From Flavobacterium psychraerolatum (GTDB lineage Bacteria; Bacteroidota; Bacteroidia; Flavobacteriales; Flavobacteriaceae): a stretch of 64,000 nt of DNA. Positions 1 to 8,949 of the stretch are shown here, piece after piece. The first letter of the stretch is position 1. Every line of letters starts with the position of its first letter. The DNA lies in NCBI RefSeq assembly GCF_025960985.1, contig NZ_JAOQMX010000001.1, forward strand, positions 62,001-126,000, read 5' to 3'. A program made the translations under genes and the position numbers. The notes under the pieces were generated by a model, which ran no database searches, had not been told where the DNA came from, and saw only the letters and a list, made by a program, of their open reading frames with translations.

Positions 1-2067
1 ATCACATTTACACTTGCTATAAAGTACCCTGACCAACTTGTCGAACTTCAGTCCTCTGAGATGCTGTACGATCCGAAAACAGACAAATACCAAGACCGAA
101 ATCAATCTTTTGAAGATAACTTCCTTGAGGAATTCAAACAATTGCATCCTGAATTTTCTCAACAAGAAGAGCTCTTTTTCCTAAGTCCTGATCAGCTTTT
201 TGAAAACTACTGGATGTTGCATTCTATTGAGCGAATGAAACAAATGGGAATTAATGTTTTTGGTGCAAACGATTTAAAATCATTCAAATTCAACTTAAAC
301 AAAGCCGTTATTAGGGTAAATCTAAAGTCGGATATTGATTGGTTTGATATTGAAATTGACATTAGTTTTGGAAATCAAAAAGTCAATATAAAAGACTTGC
401 AAAAAGCATTTTTAAAGAAGTCTAATTATGTGACGCTTGGCGATGGTACTTTAGGGATTCTTCCGGAGGAATGGATGAAAAAGTTTGCCAATTACTTTAA
501 AACAGGAGAAGTAAAGAAGAATGGTATTCAGATCTCCAATTATCAATTTGGAATAATTGATGAACTGTATGAAGAAATAGAAACTAAACCAGCGTTTCTA
601 GAAGAGTTGTACAACAAGAAAATGCGTTTGCAAAATATATCCGAAATCGAAACTATTGCAATTCCAAAAGGAATCAAAGCTACATTAAGAGAGTACCAAC
701 ACCATGGCTTAAATTGGTTGGCATTTTTAGATAAAAACCAATTAGGTGGATGTTTGGCTGACGATATGGGATTGGGGAAAACCCTGCAAACTATCACTTT
801 TTTGCAACACCTTAAGTTAAAAAACCCAAAAGGGCAGCCTTCGCTAATCATTGCACCTACATCGCTAATCTTTAATTGGAATAACGAAATTGAAAAGTTT
901 TGCCCAACGCTAAAAATCTTAACTTTTACTGGTGCGAATCGCTCAGAGAACAAAGACAAATTCAATAAGTACGATCTAATCATTTCTACTTACGGCTCCT
1001 TGCTAAATGATATTGAGTTCCTCAAGGATTTTAAATTTAATTATATCATTTTAGACGAAAGTCAAGCGATAAAAAACCCAAACTCCAAACGTTATAAAGC
1101 TGTACGATTGTTGAATTCGTACAATAAAATTGCACTTACAGGTACGCCTATCGAGAATAATACCTTTGATTTGTATGCGCAGCTTAATTTCTTGAATCCT
1201 GGATTATTGGGTAATATGACCCACTTCAAAACCAATTTTTCTGATGCGATCGACAAAGAAAAAGACGTTGATGCATCGCAAATATTAGGTAAAATCATCG
1301 CTCCGTTTATGTTGCGAAGAACAAAAGAGCAAGTCGCTACAGAACTGCCAGAAAAAACTGAAAGCATCATTTTTTGCGAAATGGAAAAAGAACAACGCAA
1401 AGTATATGATACGTTCAAAAATAAATACCGCGATTATCTACTCAACAAAATAGACGAGAATGGAGTAGAAAAATCGCAAATGTATATCTTGGATGGATTG
1501 ACCAAATTAAGACAAATTTGCAACTCGACAGCCCTGATTCCATCAGAAGAAGATTTCGGAAATTACTCCGTAAAACTGGAAACCTTAATAGAAAATATCA
1601 AAGAAAAAACAGGAAATCACAAAATTCTAGTCTTTTCACAATTTGTAAAAATGCTTCAAATTGTAAAAACTCGTTTGGAGGAAGAGCATATTACTTTTGA
1701 ATATTTGGATGGACAAACCACCAATAGACAAGACCGTGTAGAAAATTTTCAAAACAATGCTGATGTTCGAGTTTTCTTAATTAGTTTGAAAGCGGGAGGA
1801 ACAGGACTCAATCTTACCGAAGCAGATTATGTTTTCATCATTGACCCATGGTGGAATCCCGCAGTCGAAAACCAAGCTATCGACCGCTGTTACCGCATTG
1901 GACAAACGAAAAAAGTTATGGCTTATCGAATGATTTGTAAAGATACTATTGAAGAAAAAATTGTTTCCTTACAGCAAAAAAAGAAAAATGTAGCATCGAG
2001 TATTATTTCAATAGACGAGGAGAAAAAATCGTTTGATATTAATGAGGTGAAGGAATTGTTTAGATAG
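1..2067 (+). CDS. SNF2-family DNA-dependent ATPase/helicase, 5' end cut by window edge
   Basis: This is the C-terminal part of a Swi2/Snf2-type ATPase, an enzyme that uses ATP to move along double-stranded DNA and displace bound proteins. The reading frame is open from base 1, so the true start lies outside the window; the ATG at 61 is only the first in-frame Met. The motor shows motif I (DDMGLGKT, coded near 761-784), a DESQ motif II near 1054 in place of DEAH, and a helicase C lobe ending in QAIDRCYRIGQTKKV (near 1873-1917), which is diagnostic of the family. The next gene codes a SWIM zinc finger, a module often linked to bacterial SNF2 proteins. An imperfectly placed hairpin (2091-2112) follows but lacks a T run. 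Family certain, target unknown. Confidence 0.93.
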   Translation: MTFTLAIKYPDQLVELQSSEMLYDPKTDKYQDRNQSFEDNFLEEFKQLHPEFSQQEELFFLSPDQLFENYWMLHSIERMKQMGINVFGANDLKSFKFNLNKAVIRVNLKSDIDWFDIEIDISFGNQKVNIKDLQKAFLKKSNYVTLGDGTLGILPEEWMKKFANYFKTGEVKKNGIQISNYQFGIIDELYEEIETKPAFLEELYNKKMRLQNISEIETIAIPKGIKATLREYQHHGLNWLAFLDKNQLGGCLADDMGLGKTLQTITFLQHLKLKNPKGQPSLIIAPTSLIFNWNNEIEKFCPTLKILTFTGANRSENKDKFNKYDLIISTYGSLLNDIEFLKDFKFNYIILDESQAIKNPNSKRYKAVRLLNSYNKIALTGTPIENNTFDLYAQLNFLNPGLLGNMTHFKTNFSDAIDKEKDVDASQILGKIIAPFMLRRTKEQVATELPEKTESIIFCEMEKEQRKVYDTFKNKYRDYLLNKIDENGVEKSQMYILDGLTKLRQICNSTALIPSEEDFGNYSVKLETLIENIKEKTGNHKILVFSQFVKMLQIVKTRLEEEHITFEYLDGQTTNRQDRVENFQNNADVRVFLISLKAGGTGLNLTEADYVFIIDPWWNPAVENQAIDRCYRIGQTKKVMAYRMICKDTIEEKIVSLQQKKKNVASSIISIDEEKKSFDINEVKELFR

Positions 2068-2192
2068 AATAAATTATTATACGAATCAATACTGTTCAAA
2101 ATAAAGAACAGTAACTACAAACACTTTAAGAGAACAAAAACTGACCTCTAAAATATGTTAAAGAGGGCGATGTAAAATATAACCATAATCCA

Positions 2193-3842
2193 ATGAATAT
2201 AACAGCTTTTTTAAAAGAAAACCATTCTAAACTAAAAACAACTCAAAAACTAAAAGTGAGAGATTTAGACAAAATAGATGCGTTTTCGACAGTTGCCTAT
2301 GTTGATGATAAAAATGAAAGTTATGATGTGAAAATTGTGATTGATAGTCGCAAAAATATTATTGACACCATTTGTGATTGCCAAGAAGGAGGCATCTGTA
2401 ACCATGTTTTTGCCTTAGTTTTACATATTTCAGAAAGTAAAACAGAAAAAACCCTTAAAAAACCAAGAGCAAAAAAACTAACAGACACTGATATCTTATT
2501 AAATTCTCTAGACAATGAAAACTTACGTTTTTGGCTTTCTGAGGTTTTAAATACCAATAAAGAATTAGCATTTTTATTTAAAAATCAATTTGAAGTTAAG
2601 CAACAAGATTTTGACACCGACTTTATCGAAAAAATCATCAAAGAAAGTTTACAATCGGTAATTGGTAAACGCAGAAAAATAGAAACTGCAGAAGTCAAAA
2701 AAATTGTAGACGCATTAACGCTGGCTTCAAAGGAGTTATTAGAACACTTATGTTTTGCTCCAATAACAGATGAAAAATACAAATTAACACTATTTTTAAT
2801 TGAGAAATTAGAGGCTATACATTACGAGTATCAAATAAACAGCATTAAAATAAACCGTTTTATCGAATCTATTTTAGCCGATTTAATCAAAAATCTATTT
2901 ACCCTAAAAGATATTGATGTTTGGGAACAAAGCGTAAAATTCTATTTCTCGAAAATATTTCAAGAAAAATTTTTAACACATGAATTTGAACAGTGCCAAA
3001 AAATATATGAGTTTTCAAAAATAAACAAGAACCAAGAAAACTACATAGTACAATTCATTGAACAAAACGTTGAGGTAAATTTCGAACAATCAAAACTCCA
3101 TTATTATGATTATGGTCACGAGATGACTACTTTTATTTTTAAAATTTTCACAGAAAATAATTTATTCCATAAACACGCAAACAAATTTAGACCGCGATTG
3201 TTTCAAAACGACTATAATATTAAATTGTTAGATGCATTAATGGAGCTACAATATTATGATTCTGTTGAAGTATATTGTACTGAAATTATAGAACGTAATT
3301 ATCAAGAAAAATACAATGTTCCTTATATTAGATTTCTGGTTGCTATATATAAATCCAACAATGAGAATGAAAAGTTAGCCAAATTGTATAGTGTTTACGG
3401 AAAATTTATTTATGATATTAAGGTCTATAATTTTATAAAAGAAAATTTACCTGTAGATGAATTTAAAAAATATAGGATGTCTGCTTTTAGCCACGCTCGC
3501 AATAGTTATCAATCAGGTGATTTGGAAGCGTTTAATTTTTATTTTGAGATTAAAAAACTAGACGAAAAACAAGATGATTTGTTTGAGATGCTAAAAAATA
3601 GTAGAAACATATCCTTCCTTAATAAATATAAAGAAATAGCGTTTGGTATAAACGAAAACTTGCTAATTGGAACACTATTATCATTTGATTACAACTATTA
3701 TGACAAAATCGAAGAAATTGAAAGTCTAGCTCAATTTTTAGTTAAAAACGTAAATACCGAAAAATTAAAGATTTCTTTGAAGCAGTATTCACGCTACAGT
3801 TACAGCGGATTTTATAAAAAATTGACTGAATTGCTAAACTAA
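2193..3842 (+). CDS. SWIM zinc-finger domain protein
   Basis: A 549-residue protein with a SWIM zinc-binding motif near the N-terminus: C61-x-C63-x5-C69-x-H71 (CDCQEGGICNH), the CxCx(n)CxH pattern of the family. The remaining 450 residues are Lys/Glu/Ile-rich, predicted mostly helical, and match no family I can name. SWIM domains bind DNA or protein and in bacteria are often fused or adjacent to SNF2 ATPases. Here the gene lies 125 bases after such an ATPase on the same strand, so a functional partnership is a reasonable inference. No clear promoter separates the two. The protein has no signal peptide or membrane segment and should be cytoplasmic. Confidence 0.82.
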   Translation: MNITAFLKENHSKLKTTQKLKVRDLDKIDAFSTVAYVDDKNESYDVKIVIDSRKNIIDTICDCQEGGICNHVFALVLHISESKTEKTLKKPRAKKLTDTDILLNSLDNENLRFWLSEVLNTNKELAFLFKNQFEVKQQDFDTDFIEKIIKESLQSVIGKRRKIETAEVKKIVDALTLASKELLEHLCFAPITDEKYKLTLFLIEKLEAIHYEYQINSIKINRFIESILADLIKNLFTLKDIDVWEQSVKFYFSKIFQEKFLTHEFEQCQKIYEFSKINKNQENYIVQFIEQNVEVNFEQSKLHYYDYGHEMTTFIFKIFTENNLFHKHANKFRPRLFQNDYNIKLLDALMELQYYDSVEVYCTEIIERNYQEKYNVPYIRFLVAIYKSNNENEKLAKLYSVYGKFIYDIKVYNFIKENLPVDEFKKYRMSAFSHARNSYQSGDLEAFNFYFEIKKLDEKQDDLFEMLKNSRNISFLNKYKEIAFGINENLLIGTLLSFDYNYYDKIEEIESLAQFLVKNVNTEKLKISLKQYSRYSYSGFYKKLTELLN

Positions 3843-3923
3843 GTAAGCCAATAGCTTAAAGTTAATAAAACTTACTTATCCCATACTTACATACCCGATT
3901 ATGTTTTACATTTATGAAAACAC

Positions 3924-3949
3924 AAACTTTCATTTATTTTTGAAAGTTT
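3924..3949. promoter_or_regulatory. Inverted repeat, probable operator 1 of the GbsR-type regulator
   Basis: Perfect inverted repeat AAACTTTCA - 8 bases - TGAAAGTTT, centred about 88 bases before the regulator start. The same 9-base arms with the same 8-base spacing recur at 4548-4573 before the next operon. The right arm overlaps the TTG of the promoter -33 element, so occupancy should block transcription; negative autoregulation is the simple inference. Confidence 0.7.
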
Positions 3950-3970
3950 AAAAACTTTTACATACATTTG
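3940..3970 (+). promoter_or_regulatory. Bacteroidetes-type promoter of the GbsR-type regulator
   Basis: TTG at 3940-3942, 20 bases, then TACATTTG at 3963-3970, matching the Bacteroidetes sigma consensus (TTG / TAnnTTTG). The predicted transcript start is near 3977, leaving a leader of about 48 bases before the ATG at 4025. Confidence 0.65.
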
Positions 3971-4024
3971 TACTATGACAATGAGCAATTATCCGATTTG
4001 CATTAAAAATAACAAAAGCGTCTA

Positions 4025-4528
4025 ATGAAATTCAAAGAAGCAAAAAATAAGTTTGTACAAACCTGGGGAGCACTAGGATCGCAATGGGGAATTAATAAAA
4101 CCATGGCGCAAATTCACGCGCTTTTGATGGTTTCAGCAGAACCGGTTTCTATGGAAGATGTGATGGAAGAATTGCAAATTTCCCGTGGTAATGCTAGTAT
4201 GAACTTACGCGCTTTGATGGATTGGGGAATTGTTTACAAAGAATACAAAGCGGGAGAACGTAGAGAGTTTTTTACCGCTGAAAAAGACCTAGACGAATTA
4301 GCCGTAAAAATAGCTAGAGAACGCAGTAAAAGAGAAATCAAACCTGCTTTGAAAGTTTTAAAAGAAGTTTCCTCTATTAGTGCGAATCAAACAGCAGAAG
4401 AAAAACATTTTGTAGATCAAACAACCAAATTGTATGATTTCGTTTTAAAAGCCGATAATGTTTTAGACAAAATCACCGAATACAAAGACAATTGGTTGAC
4501 TAAGCTCGTTGTGAAATTCATGAAGTAA
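4025..4528 (+). CDS. GbsR/MarR-type winged-helix transcriptional regulator
   Basis: 167 residues, the usual length for the GbsR subgroup of MarR-like regulators. A winged helix-turn-helix spans roughly residues 25-85, with the recognition region around MEELQISRGNASMNLRALM and a wing near YKAGERREFF. The C-terminal third is helical and probably dimerises. A cytoplasmic DNA-binding repressor is the likely role. Its own promoter carries a palindrome repeated exactly before the adjacent four-gene operon, so these genes are its most likely targets. The ligand is unknown; GbsR of Bacillus senses choline but the downstream genes here give no sign of osmoprotectant metabolism. Confidence 0.85.
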   Translation: MKFKEAKNKFVQTWGALGSQWGINKTMAQIHALLMVSAEPVSMEDVMEELQISRGNASMNLRALMDWGIVYKEYKAGERREFFTAEKDLDELAVKIARERSKREIKPALKVLKEVSSISANQTAEEKHFVDQTTKLYDFVLKADNVLDKITEYKDNWLTKLVVKFMK

Positions 4529-4547
4529 AATCAAAAAAATTTAATCA

Positions 4548-4573
4548 AAACTTTCATTTTTTTCTGAAAGTTT
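4548..4573. promoter_or_regulatory. Inverted repeat, probable operator 2 before the DCC/TIGR01777 operon
   Basis: Perfect copy of the arms seen at 3924-3949 (AAACTTTCA - 8 bases - TGAAAGTTT); only the spacer differs. It lies between the regulator stop (4528) and the operon start (4590), with 16 bases to the ATG. I see no clear TAnnTTTG box here, so the operon may have a weak promoter under the palindrome or be read through from the regulator gene. Confidence 0.7.
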
Positions 4574-4589
4574 AAAAATAAAAAGAATT

Positions 4590-4952
4590 ATGAAAATACT
4601 GAATTTTTTAAACCTAGCGATTGTTCTAACTGTAGTAATAACTGGAATATTAAGTCCTTTCATCAAAGATTGCGGACTTATTGTTTTCTTCACTGGACTA
4701 TTTATAATGCCAGCCTATCAGCTATTATCTGGACTCATTTGGTTGACAAACGAAACTAATAACAAAGATGTGACTAATTATTTCAAAGGTGTTTTATGCT
4801 ATTTCTTTTTAATGTTCGCCATTTCATTATTACACAACTCTTTTATAAATCAATCAGTAATTGAAAGCATAATGATGTGTGTAGGAGTTTCTATACCTAT
4901 ACTACTCGCTTTGTATTTTACTTTCATACTAAACAAAAACGCAAGAAGATGA
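4590..4952 (+). CDS. Small integral membrane protein, unknown function
   Basis: 120 residues with four hydrophobic stretches (about 5-22, 28-50, 68-88 and 93-113), so probably a four-helix inner-membrane protein. I do not recognise the family. It is the first gene of the operon behind operator 2, and its TGA overlaps the ATG of the DCC protein gene (ATGA), which implies translational coupling. Its role is unknown; membership of this operon suggests it acts with the DCC and TIGR01777 proteins. Confidence 0.7.
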   Translation: MKILNFLNLAIVLTVVITGILSPFIKDCGLIVFFTGLFIMPAYQLLSGLIWLTNETNNKDVTNYFKGVLCYFFLMFAISLLHNSFINQSVIESIMMCVGVSIPILLALYFTFILNKNARR

Positions 4953-5770
4953 AAACCCTAGCCGACCACACCCTTCTTTACGACGAAGAATGCCCAATGT
5001 GCAACCTCTACACTGCAGGTTTTATCAAAGCAAACATGTTAGATAATCAAGGTAGAAAACCATTTGTAAATATTACAACTGAAGAAGAAAACTATATTGA
5101 TATACAAAGAGCCAAAAATGAAATAGCCTTAGTTGACACCCAAAACAAAAGAGTTTACTACGGTATTGAAAGTCTATTAAAAGTAATAGGGAATTCTTTT
5201 CCATGGATGGAGAAACTGGGCAATTGGAAACCTATAAATTACTTTTTGAAAAAGCTGTACAAATTCATCTCTTACAACCGAAAAGTAATAGTACCTAGTA
5301 AACTGAAAATAGAACACAAGATAAATTGCATTCCAGATTTTAATATAAAATATCGTTTGTTTTATATTGCATTTGCAACTTTATTTACCGCATTGGTTTT
5401 ATTTCAATACGCAGAATTGATTGTCTTTTTACCAAAAGCTACTTTCGTTAGAGAAATCCTTCTAGCAACTGGACAAATAGGTTTTCAAGCGCTTTTTATT
5501 CAAAAATTAGACAAACATAAACAATTGAATTACATTGGGAATTTAGTCACCGTTTCTATAATAGGAAGTTTACTTTTGATACCGATACTATTCTTAAACT
5601 GCTATTTTAATTTAAATGAATATTTTATTATAGCTTGGTTTGGATTAATCGTAAACTTTATGATTTACGAACATTATAGAAGAATCAGTTTACTCGAATT
5701 ACCCAAATATCTAACTCTAACATGGATTTTGTATCGAATACTAGCTTTGGCAATTATCTTAAATTTTTAA
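4949..5770 (+). CDS. DCC (DUF393) thioredoxin-fold protein with C-terminal membrane domain
   Basis: 273 residues from the ATG at 4949, which overlaps the preceding stop; an upstream in-frame ATG at 4877 lies inside the previous gene and is unlikely. The N-terminus has the DCC-family signature YDEECPMC (Cys15 and Cys18), the CxxC of a predicted thiol-disulfide oxidoreductase. After about residue 130 the protein becomes membrane-embedded, with four or so hydrophobic segments (FYIAFATLFTALVLFQYAEL and others). It lies in an operon with a TIGR01777 epimerase and an SRPBCC protein. The substrate is not known. Confidence 0.75.
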   Translation: MKTLADHTLLYDEECPMCNLYTAGFIKANMLDNQGRKPFVNITTEEENYIDIQRAKNEIALVDTQNKRVYYGIESLLKVIGNSFPWMEKLGNWKPINYFLKKLYKFISYNRKVIVPSKLKIEHKINCIPDFNIKYRLFYIAFATLFTALVLFQYAELIVFLPKATFVREILLATGQIGFQALFIQKLDKHKQLNYIGNLVTVSIIGSLLLIPILFLNCYFNLNEYFIIAWFGLIVNFMIYEHYRRISLLELPKYLTLTWILYRILALAIILNF

Positions 5771-5780
5771 TTTTAACATC

Positions 5781-6689
5781 ATGAAAAAACTAATTATAGC
5801 AGCAGGAACAGGATTTTTAGGTGAAGTTGTAGTGAATCATTTCGAAAATAAATTTGAAGAAATCGTCATTCTTACACGAGGACAAAACAGCAGAACCGGT
5901 AAAATAAAATTGGTCAATTGGGATGCCAAAACTTTATCTGGTTGGGAAAAAGAATTAGAAAACGCAGATGTACTAATCAATTTGGCGGGCAAATCTGTGG
6001 ATTGTCGCTATACCGAAAAGAATAAAAAAGAAATATTACTTTCTCGTATACAAAGTACCAAAGTGCTTAACCAGGCCGTACTTGCTTGTACAAATCCACC
6101 AAAACACTGGTTGAACTCATCAACCTCAACCATCTACCGTTTTTCATTAGACAAACAAATGAGCGAGGAAAATGGAGAAATTGGCAATGATTTCTCTATG
6201 AATGTAGCGCAATCTTGGGAGAAATCATTTTTTAAAACTGCAACACCTAATACCTTAAAAACAGCCTTGCGTACCTCAATAGTTTTGGGTAAAAATGGTG
6301 GTGCTTTTATACCGTTAAAACGATTAACACAATTAGGACTGGGAGGTAAACAGGGGAAAGGAAACCAATTCATCAGTTGGATTCATGCCGAAGATTTTGC
6401 TAGAGCCATTGATTTTATTATCGAAAGACAAATGACAGGCGTTGTAAACATCGTTTCACCTCAACCGATTTCAAACCAAGATTTCATGGTAACTTTGAGA
6501 AAACAATTGAACGTTTTCATCGGAATACCAACACCTGAGTTTATTTTAAAAATTGGAGCAAAAATCATTGGAACCGAAACCGAATTGGTTTTAAAAAGCA
6601 GAAATGTGATTCCAAATCGACTTTTAGAAAACGGATTTGTATTCGAATACAAAACTTTAGAAACTGCCTTAAAAAATCTAACAAAATGA
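5781..6689 (+). CDS. TIGR01777-family NAD(P)-dependent epimerase/reductase (SDR)
   Basis: 302 residues, normal for the TIGR01777 (SDR39U1-like) extended short-chain dehydrogenases. The nucleotide-binding glycine motif G9-T-G11-F-L-G14 follows the first strand, and the family segments LINLAGKSVDCRY (near residues 70-82) and SRIQSTKVL are present. Family members are predicted NAD(P)-binding oxidoreductases of undetermined substrate, often found with SRPBCC genes. The next gene overlaps by four bases (ATGA), so the pair is probably translated together. Cytoplasmic. Confidence 0.88.
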   Translation: MKKLIIAAGTGFLGEVVVNHFENKFEEIVILTRGQNSRTGKIKLVNWDAKTLSGWEKELENADVLINLAGKSVDCRYTEKNKKEILLSRIQSTKVLNQAVLACTNPPKHWLNSSTSTIYRFSLDKQMSEENGEIGNDFSMNVAQSWEKSFFKTATPNTLKTALRTSIVLGKNGGAFIPLKRLTQLGLGGKQGKGNQFISWIHAEDFARAIDFIIERQMTGVVNIVSPQPISNQDFMVTLRKQLNVFIGIPTPEFILKIGAKIIGTETELVLKSRNVIPNRLLENGFVFEYKTLETALKNLTK

Positions 6690-7156
6690 CAACGATACAT
6701 TTAACAACCGTAATTAAGGCACCAATATACATCGTTTTTGATCATGCTCGTAATATTGATACGCACCAACAATCTGCAAGTAAAACTAGTGAGGTTGCCA
6801 TAGCAGGAACAACACACGGATTGATCAATAAAGGAGAAACCGTAACTTGGAGAGGTAAACATTTTGGCTTCTTCCTACAGCATCAAAGCATTATATCGCA
6901 AATGGAGCTGTACTCCTATTTTGTAGACGAACAATTAAAAGGTCATTTCAAATCCTTCAAGCACCAACATTTCTTTGAAGAAATAGATGGACAAACGATT
7001 ATGAAAGATGTGATGGAATACGAAACTCCGTTTGGGATTTTCGGAAAATTGTTTGACAAAATGCTATTGAAAGATCATCTCAGCCAGTTTTTGATTGAAA
7101 GGAATAAAATAGTAAAAAAACTGTCCGAACAAGATACAAAATCAAAATTACCCTAG
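6686..7156 (+). CDS. SRPBCC-family (START-like) ligand-binding protein
   Basis: 156 residues resembling the SRPBCC/cell-division-inhibitor-like proteins that often sit beside TIGR01777 epimerases. Typical features are the opening strand with VIKAPIYIVFDHARNIDTHQQS, the central strand motif FKSFKHQHFFEE and the end segment MKDVMEYETPFGIFGKLFD leading into the C-terminal helix. The fold makes a deep hydrophobic cavity for a small lipophilic ligand. It is the last gene of the operon and its stop overlaps the stop of the convergent histidine kinase by four bases. The cell-division label common in databases is not supported by anything here. Confidence 0.8.
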   Translation: MTTIHLTTVIKAPIYIVFDHARNIDTHQQSASKTSEVAIAGTTHGLINKGETVTWRGKHFGFFLQHQSIISQMELYSYFVDEQLKGHFKSFKHQHFFEEIDGQTIMKDVMEYETPFGIFGKLFDKMLLKDHLSQFLIERNKIVKKLSEQDTKSKLP

Positions 7157-8898
7157 TCGTTCGCTTGATCTCTTGGGATCTTAATGATGATTTTCGTCCC
7201 AATTCCTAATTCGCTTTCCACATCAAAAACAGCGTTGTTCTTTGTGACCAACGACTTGCACAGCTGCATTCCAAGACCTGTTCCTATTATGTTTTCGTTC
7301 TCTTTTTTAGAAAGTAATGACGTAGATTTCACCAAATTCGATCGCGTTTCTGCTGTCATTCCTAGCCCATTATCTTCTACTACCAAGGTGCAAAAATCTA
7401 AATCATCATTTCTTGTGTAGACTTTAATAGTCCCCGAATCGTTTGAGAATTTAATTGCGTTATCCAATAGATTTCGAAGAATTAATTTAAGGGATTCTTG
7501 ATCGAACAAAACAAGGTCTTTCTTAGCAATATTATTTTCGAACAGCATATTTTTCTCCTCCATCAAAGGGATATAATTGTAGGCCACCTGCTCTACCATA
7601 AAAAACAAACGCAAAGAGGTAATTTCGAAAAAAGACTGACCTGTTTGCAAAATAGCCCAATTAAGTAAATTATCGAGTAAGTTATAGGTGCTGTTTGCAA
7701 TACCGCTGTTCTGGTGCAATAGTTGATCTATTTCTTCTAGGTCTTTTGTGGCTACTTTTTTGATTAATTTGGCGTTACTACGTTTCATAGCATTCACAGA
7801 TGAGCGCAAATCATGACTCACAATCGAGAATAATTTATCTTTCGTGGCATTCAACTCATCTAGATTTTCTTTTTGAGCCAAGATAATTTTGTTGGTTTTT
7901 ATTTTTTCTCGGTACAAATAAATTCCAGCTCCCAGCAACAGCAATAAAAACAGTGCTGAATATAGAAATCCATTTCTTTCTGCAATTTTTACTTTATTTT
8001 CGGCTTGCAGTAGACTAACTTCCTTTTGTTTTTGCTTGACGGCAAATTGTTTTTCAAGCTTGGCTACTTCCCAAATCTTATTTTGATCGTTTAGAGAATC
8101 TTTCCACGTATCTGACTCTTCTCTGTACGCTAAGGCTTTGTCAAATTTACTTCTGTTTTTTTCGACAACCGCCATGTTTAGGGCTGTCCTTCTTTTTAAA
8201 TCAAAATCGCTAGTTTTTTTCGAAAGTTCATACGCTTTTACAAAATACGGAATCGCCATAGCATCCTTAAACTGTACATAATATAAAGTACCTAGATCAC
8301 CATAAGAACCGCTTAACATCATTGGATCGCTATACAACTTTTGCAGGTCAATACTCTTGAGTAGGTACTTTTCGGCATCGTCAAACTTTTCAAGATGTAA
8401 GTACGATATACCAATATTATGTTTTAAACCACTTTTATTATAAATATAATTCTTTCCCTTTTCTGTGTTTTCAATATCCTGATAATATGAAATGGCATCC
8501 TCATATTTCTCTTTGCCTAAGGCTATGTTTCCAAGATAAATTTTGACCAAATAGTAATAACCGAATGATTTGGATACCTGACTAAATTCTTTTTCAGCAG
8601 CATTCATCAATTTTTTTTGATAAAAAGAATAAGCCCTAAAAAAATGACAATAATCAACAACTAGTTTATTATTGTTGGCCATGCTCAACTGCTTCATTGC
8701 ATGAACTAAGGTTGAATCCCATTTTTTTTCTACAAAAAAATGAGCTGCTTGGGATAAGTTAGTTTCCGCTTTAAAAACTTTGATTTTTTGCAGTAACTCT
8801 CTTCCAAGCAAAGTATCAATCTGTTTTTGTTGAGCAGTGCTTGATAAGCATATAAAAAACAGCAAAACACCAAGGTAAAGTCTAATTTTAATCAACAT
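7153..8898 (-). CDS. TPR-containing membrane sensor histidine kinase
   Basis: 581 residues: signal peptide (MLIKIRLYLGVLLFFICLSSTAQ), a periplasmic TPR-rich region (about 40-290), a single membrane helix (about 310-330) and a cytoplasmic kinase. The phosphoacceptor box is IVSHDLRSSVNAMK near residue 360. The ATPase domain has an N box (RNLLDNAIKFS), a G1 box (EDNGLGM) and a G2 box (GTGLGMQLCKSLV). No response regulator lies next to it, so it is an orphan kinase in this window. A matching promoter lies 22 bases upstream. The sensed signal is unknown. Confidence 0.9.
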   Translation of the reverse strand: MLIKIRLYLGVLLFFICLSSTAQQKQIDTLLGRELLQKIKVFKAETNLSQAAHFFVEKKWDSTLVHAMKQLSMANNNKLVVDYCHFFRAYSFYQKKLMNAAEKEFSQVSKSFGYYYLVKIYLGNIALGKEKYEDAISYYQDIENTEKGKNYIYNKSGLKHNIGISYLHLEKFDDAEKYLLKSIDLQKLYSDPMMLSGSYGDLGTLYYVQFKDAMAIPYFVKAYELSKKTSDFDLKRRTALNMAVVEKNRSKFDKALAYREESDTWKDSLNDQNKIWEVAKLEKQFAVKQKQKEVSLLQAENKVKIAERNGFLYSALFLLLLLGAGIYLYREKIKTNKIILAQKENLDELNATKDKLFSIVSHDLRSSVNAMKRSNAKLIKKVATKDLEEIDQLLHQNSGIANSTYNLLDNLLNWAILQTGQSFFEITSLRLFFMVEQVAYNYIPLMEEKNMLFENNIAKKDLVLFDQESLKLILRNLLDNAIKFSNDSGTIKVYTRNDDLDFCTLVVEDNGLGMTAETRSNLVKSTSLLSKKENENIIGTGLGMQLCKSLVTKNNAVFDVESELGIGTKIIIKIPRDQAND

Positions 8899-8920
8899 CT
8901 TTCTTTTAATGATTGAATGA

Positions 8921-8949
8921 CAAATGTATCCAAAAAAAAAGTTTTACAA
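8921..8949 (-). promoter_or_regulatory. Promoter of the TPR histidine kinase
   Basis: On the minus strand TACATTTG (8928-8921) is preceded by TTG (8949-8947) after 18 bases. The predicted transcript starts about 16 bases before the ATG at 8898. The -33 element lies inside the terminator hairpin of the upstream gene. Confidence 0.6.

Noticed and set aside
2091-2112. ACTGTTC/GAACAGT hairpin after the SNF2 gene
   Set aside because: Seven-base stem without a T run; too weak to call a terminator.
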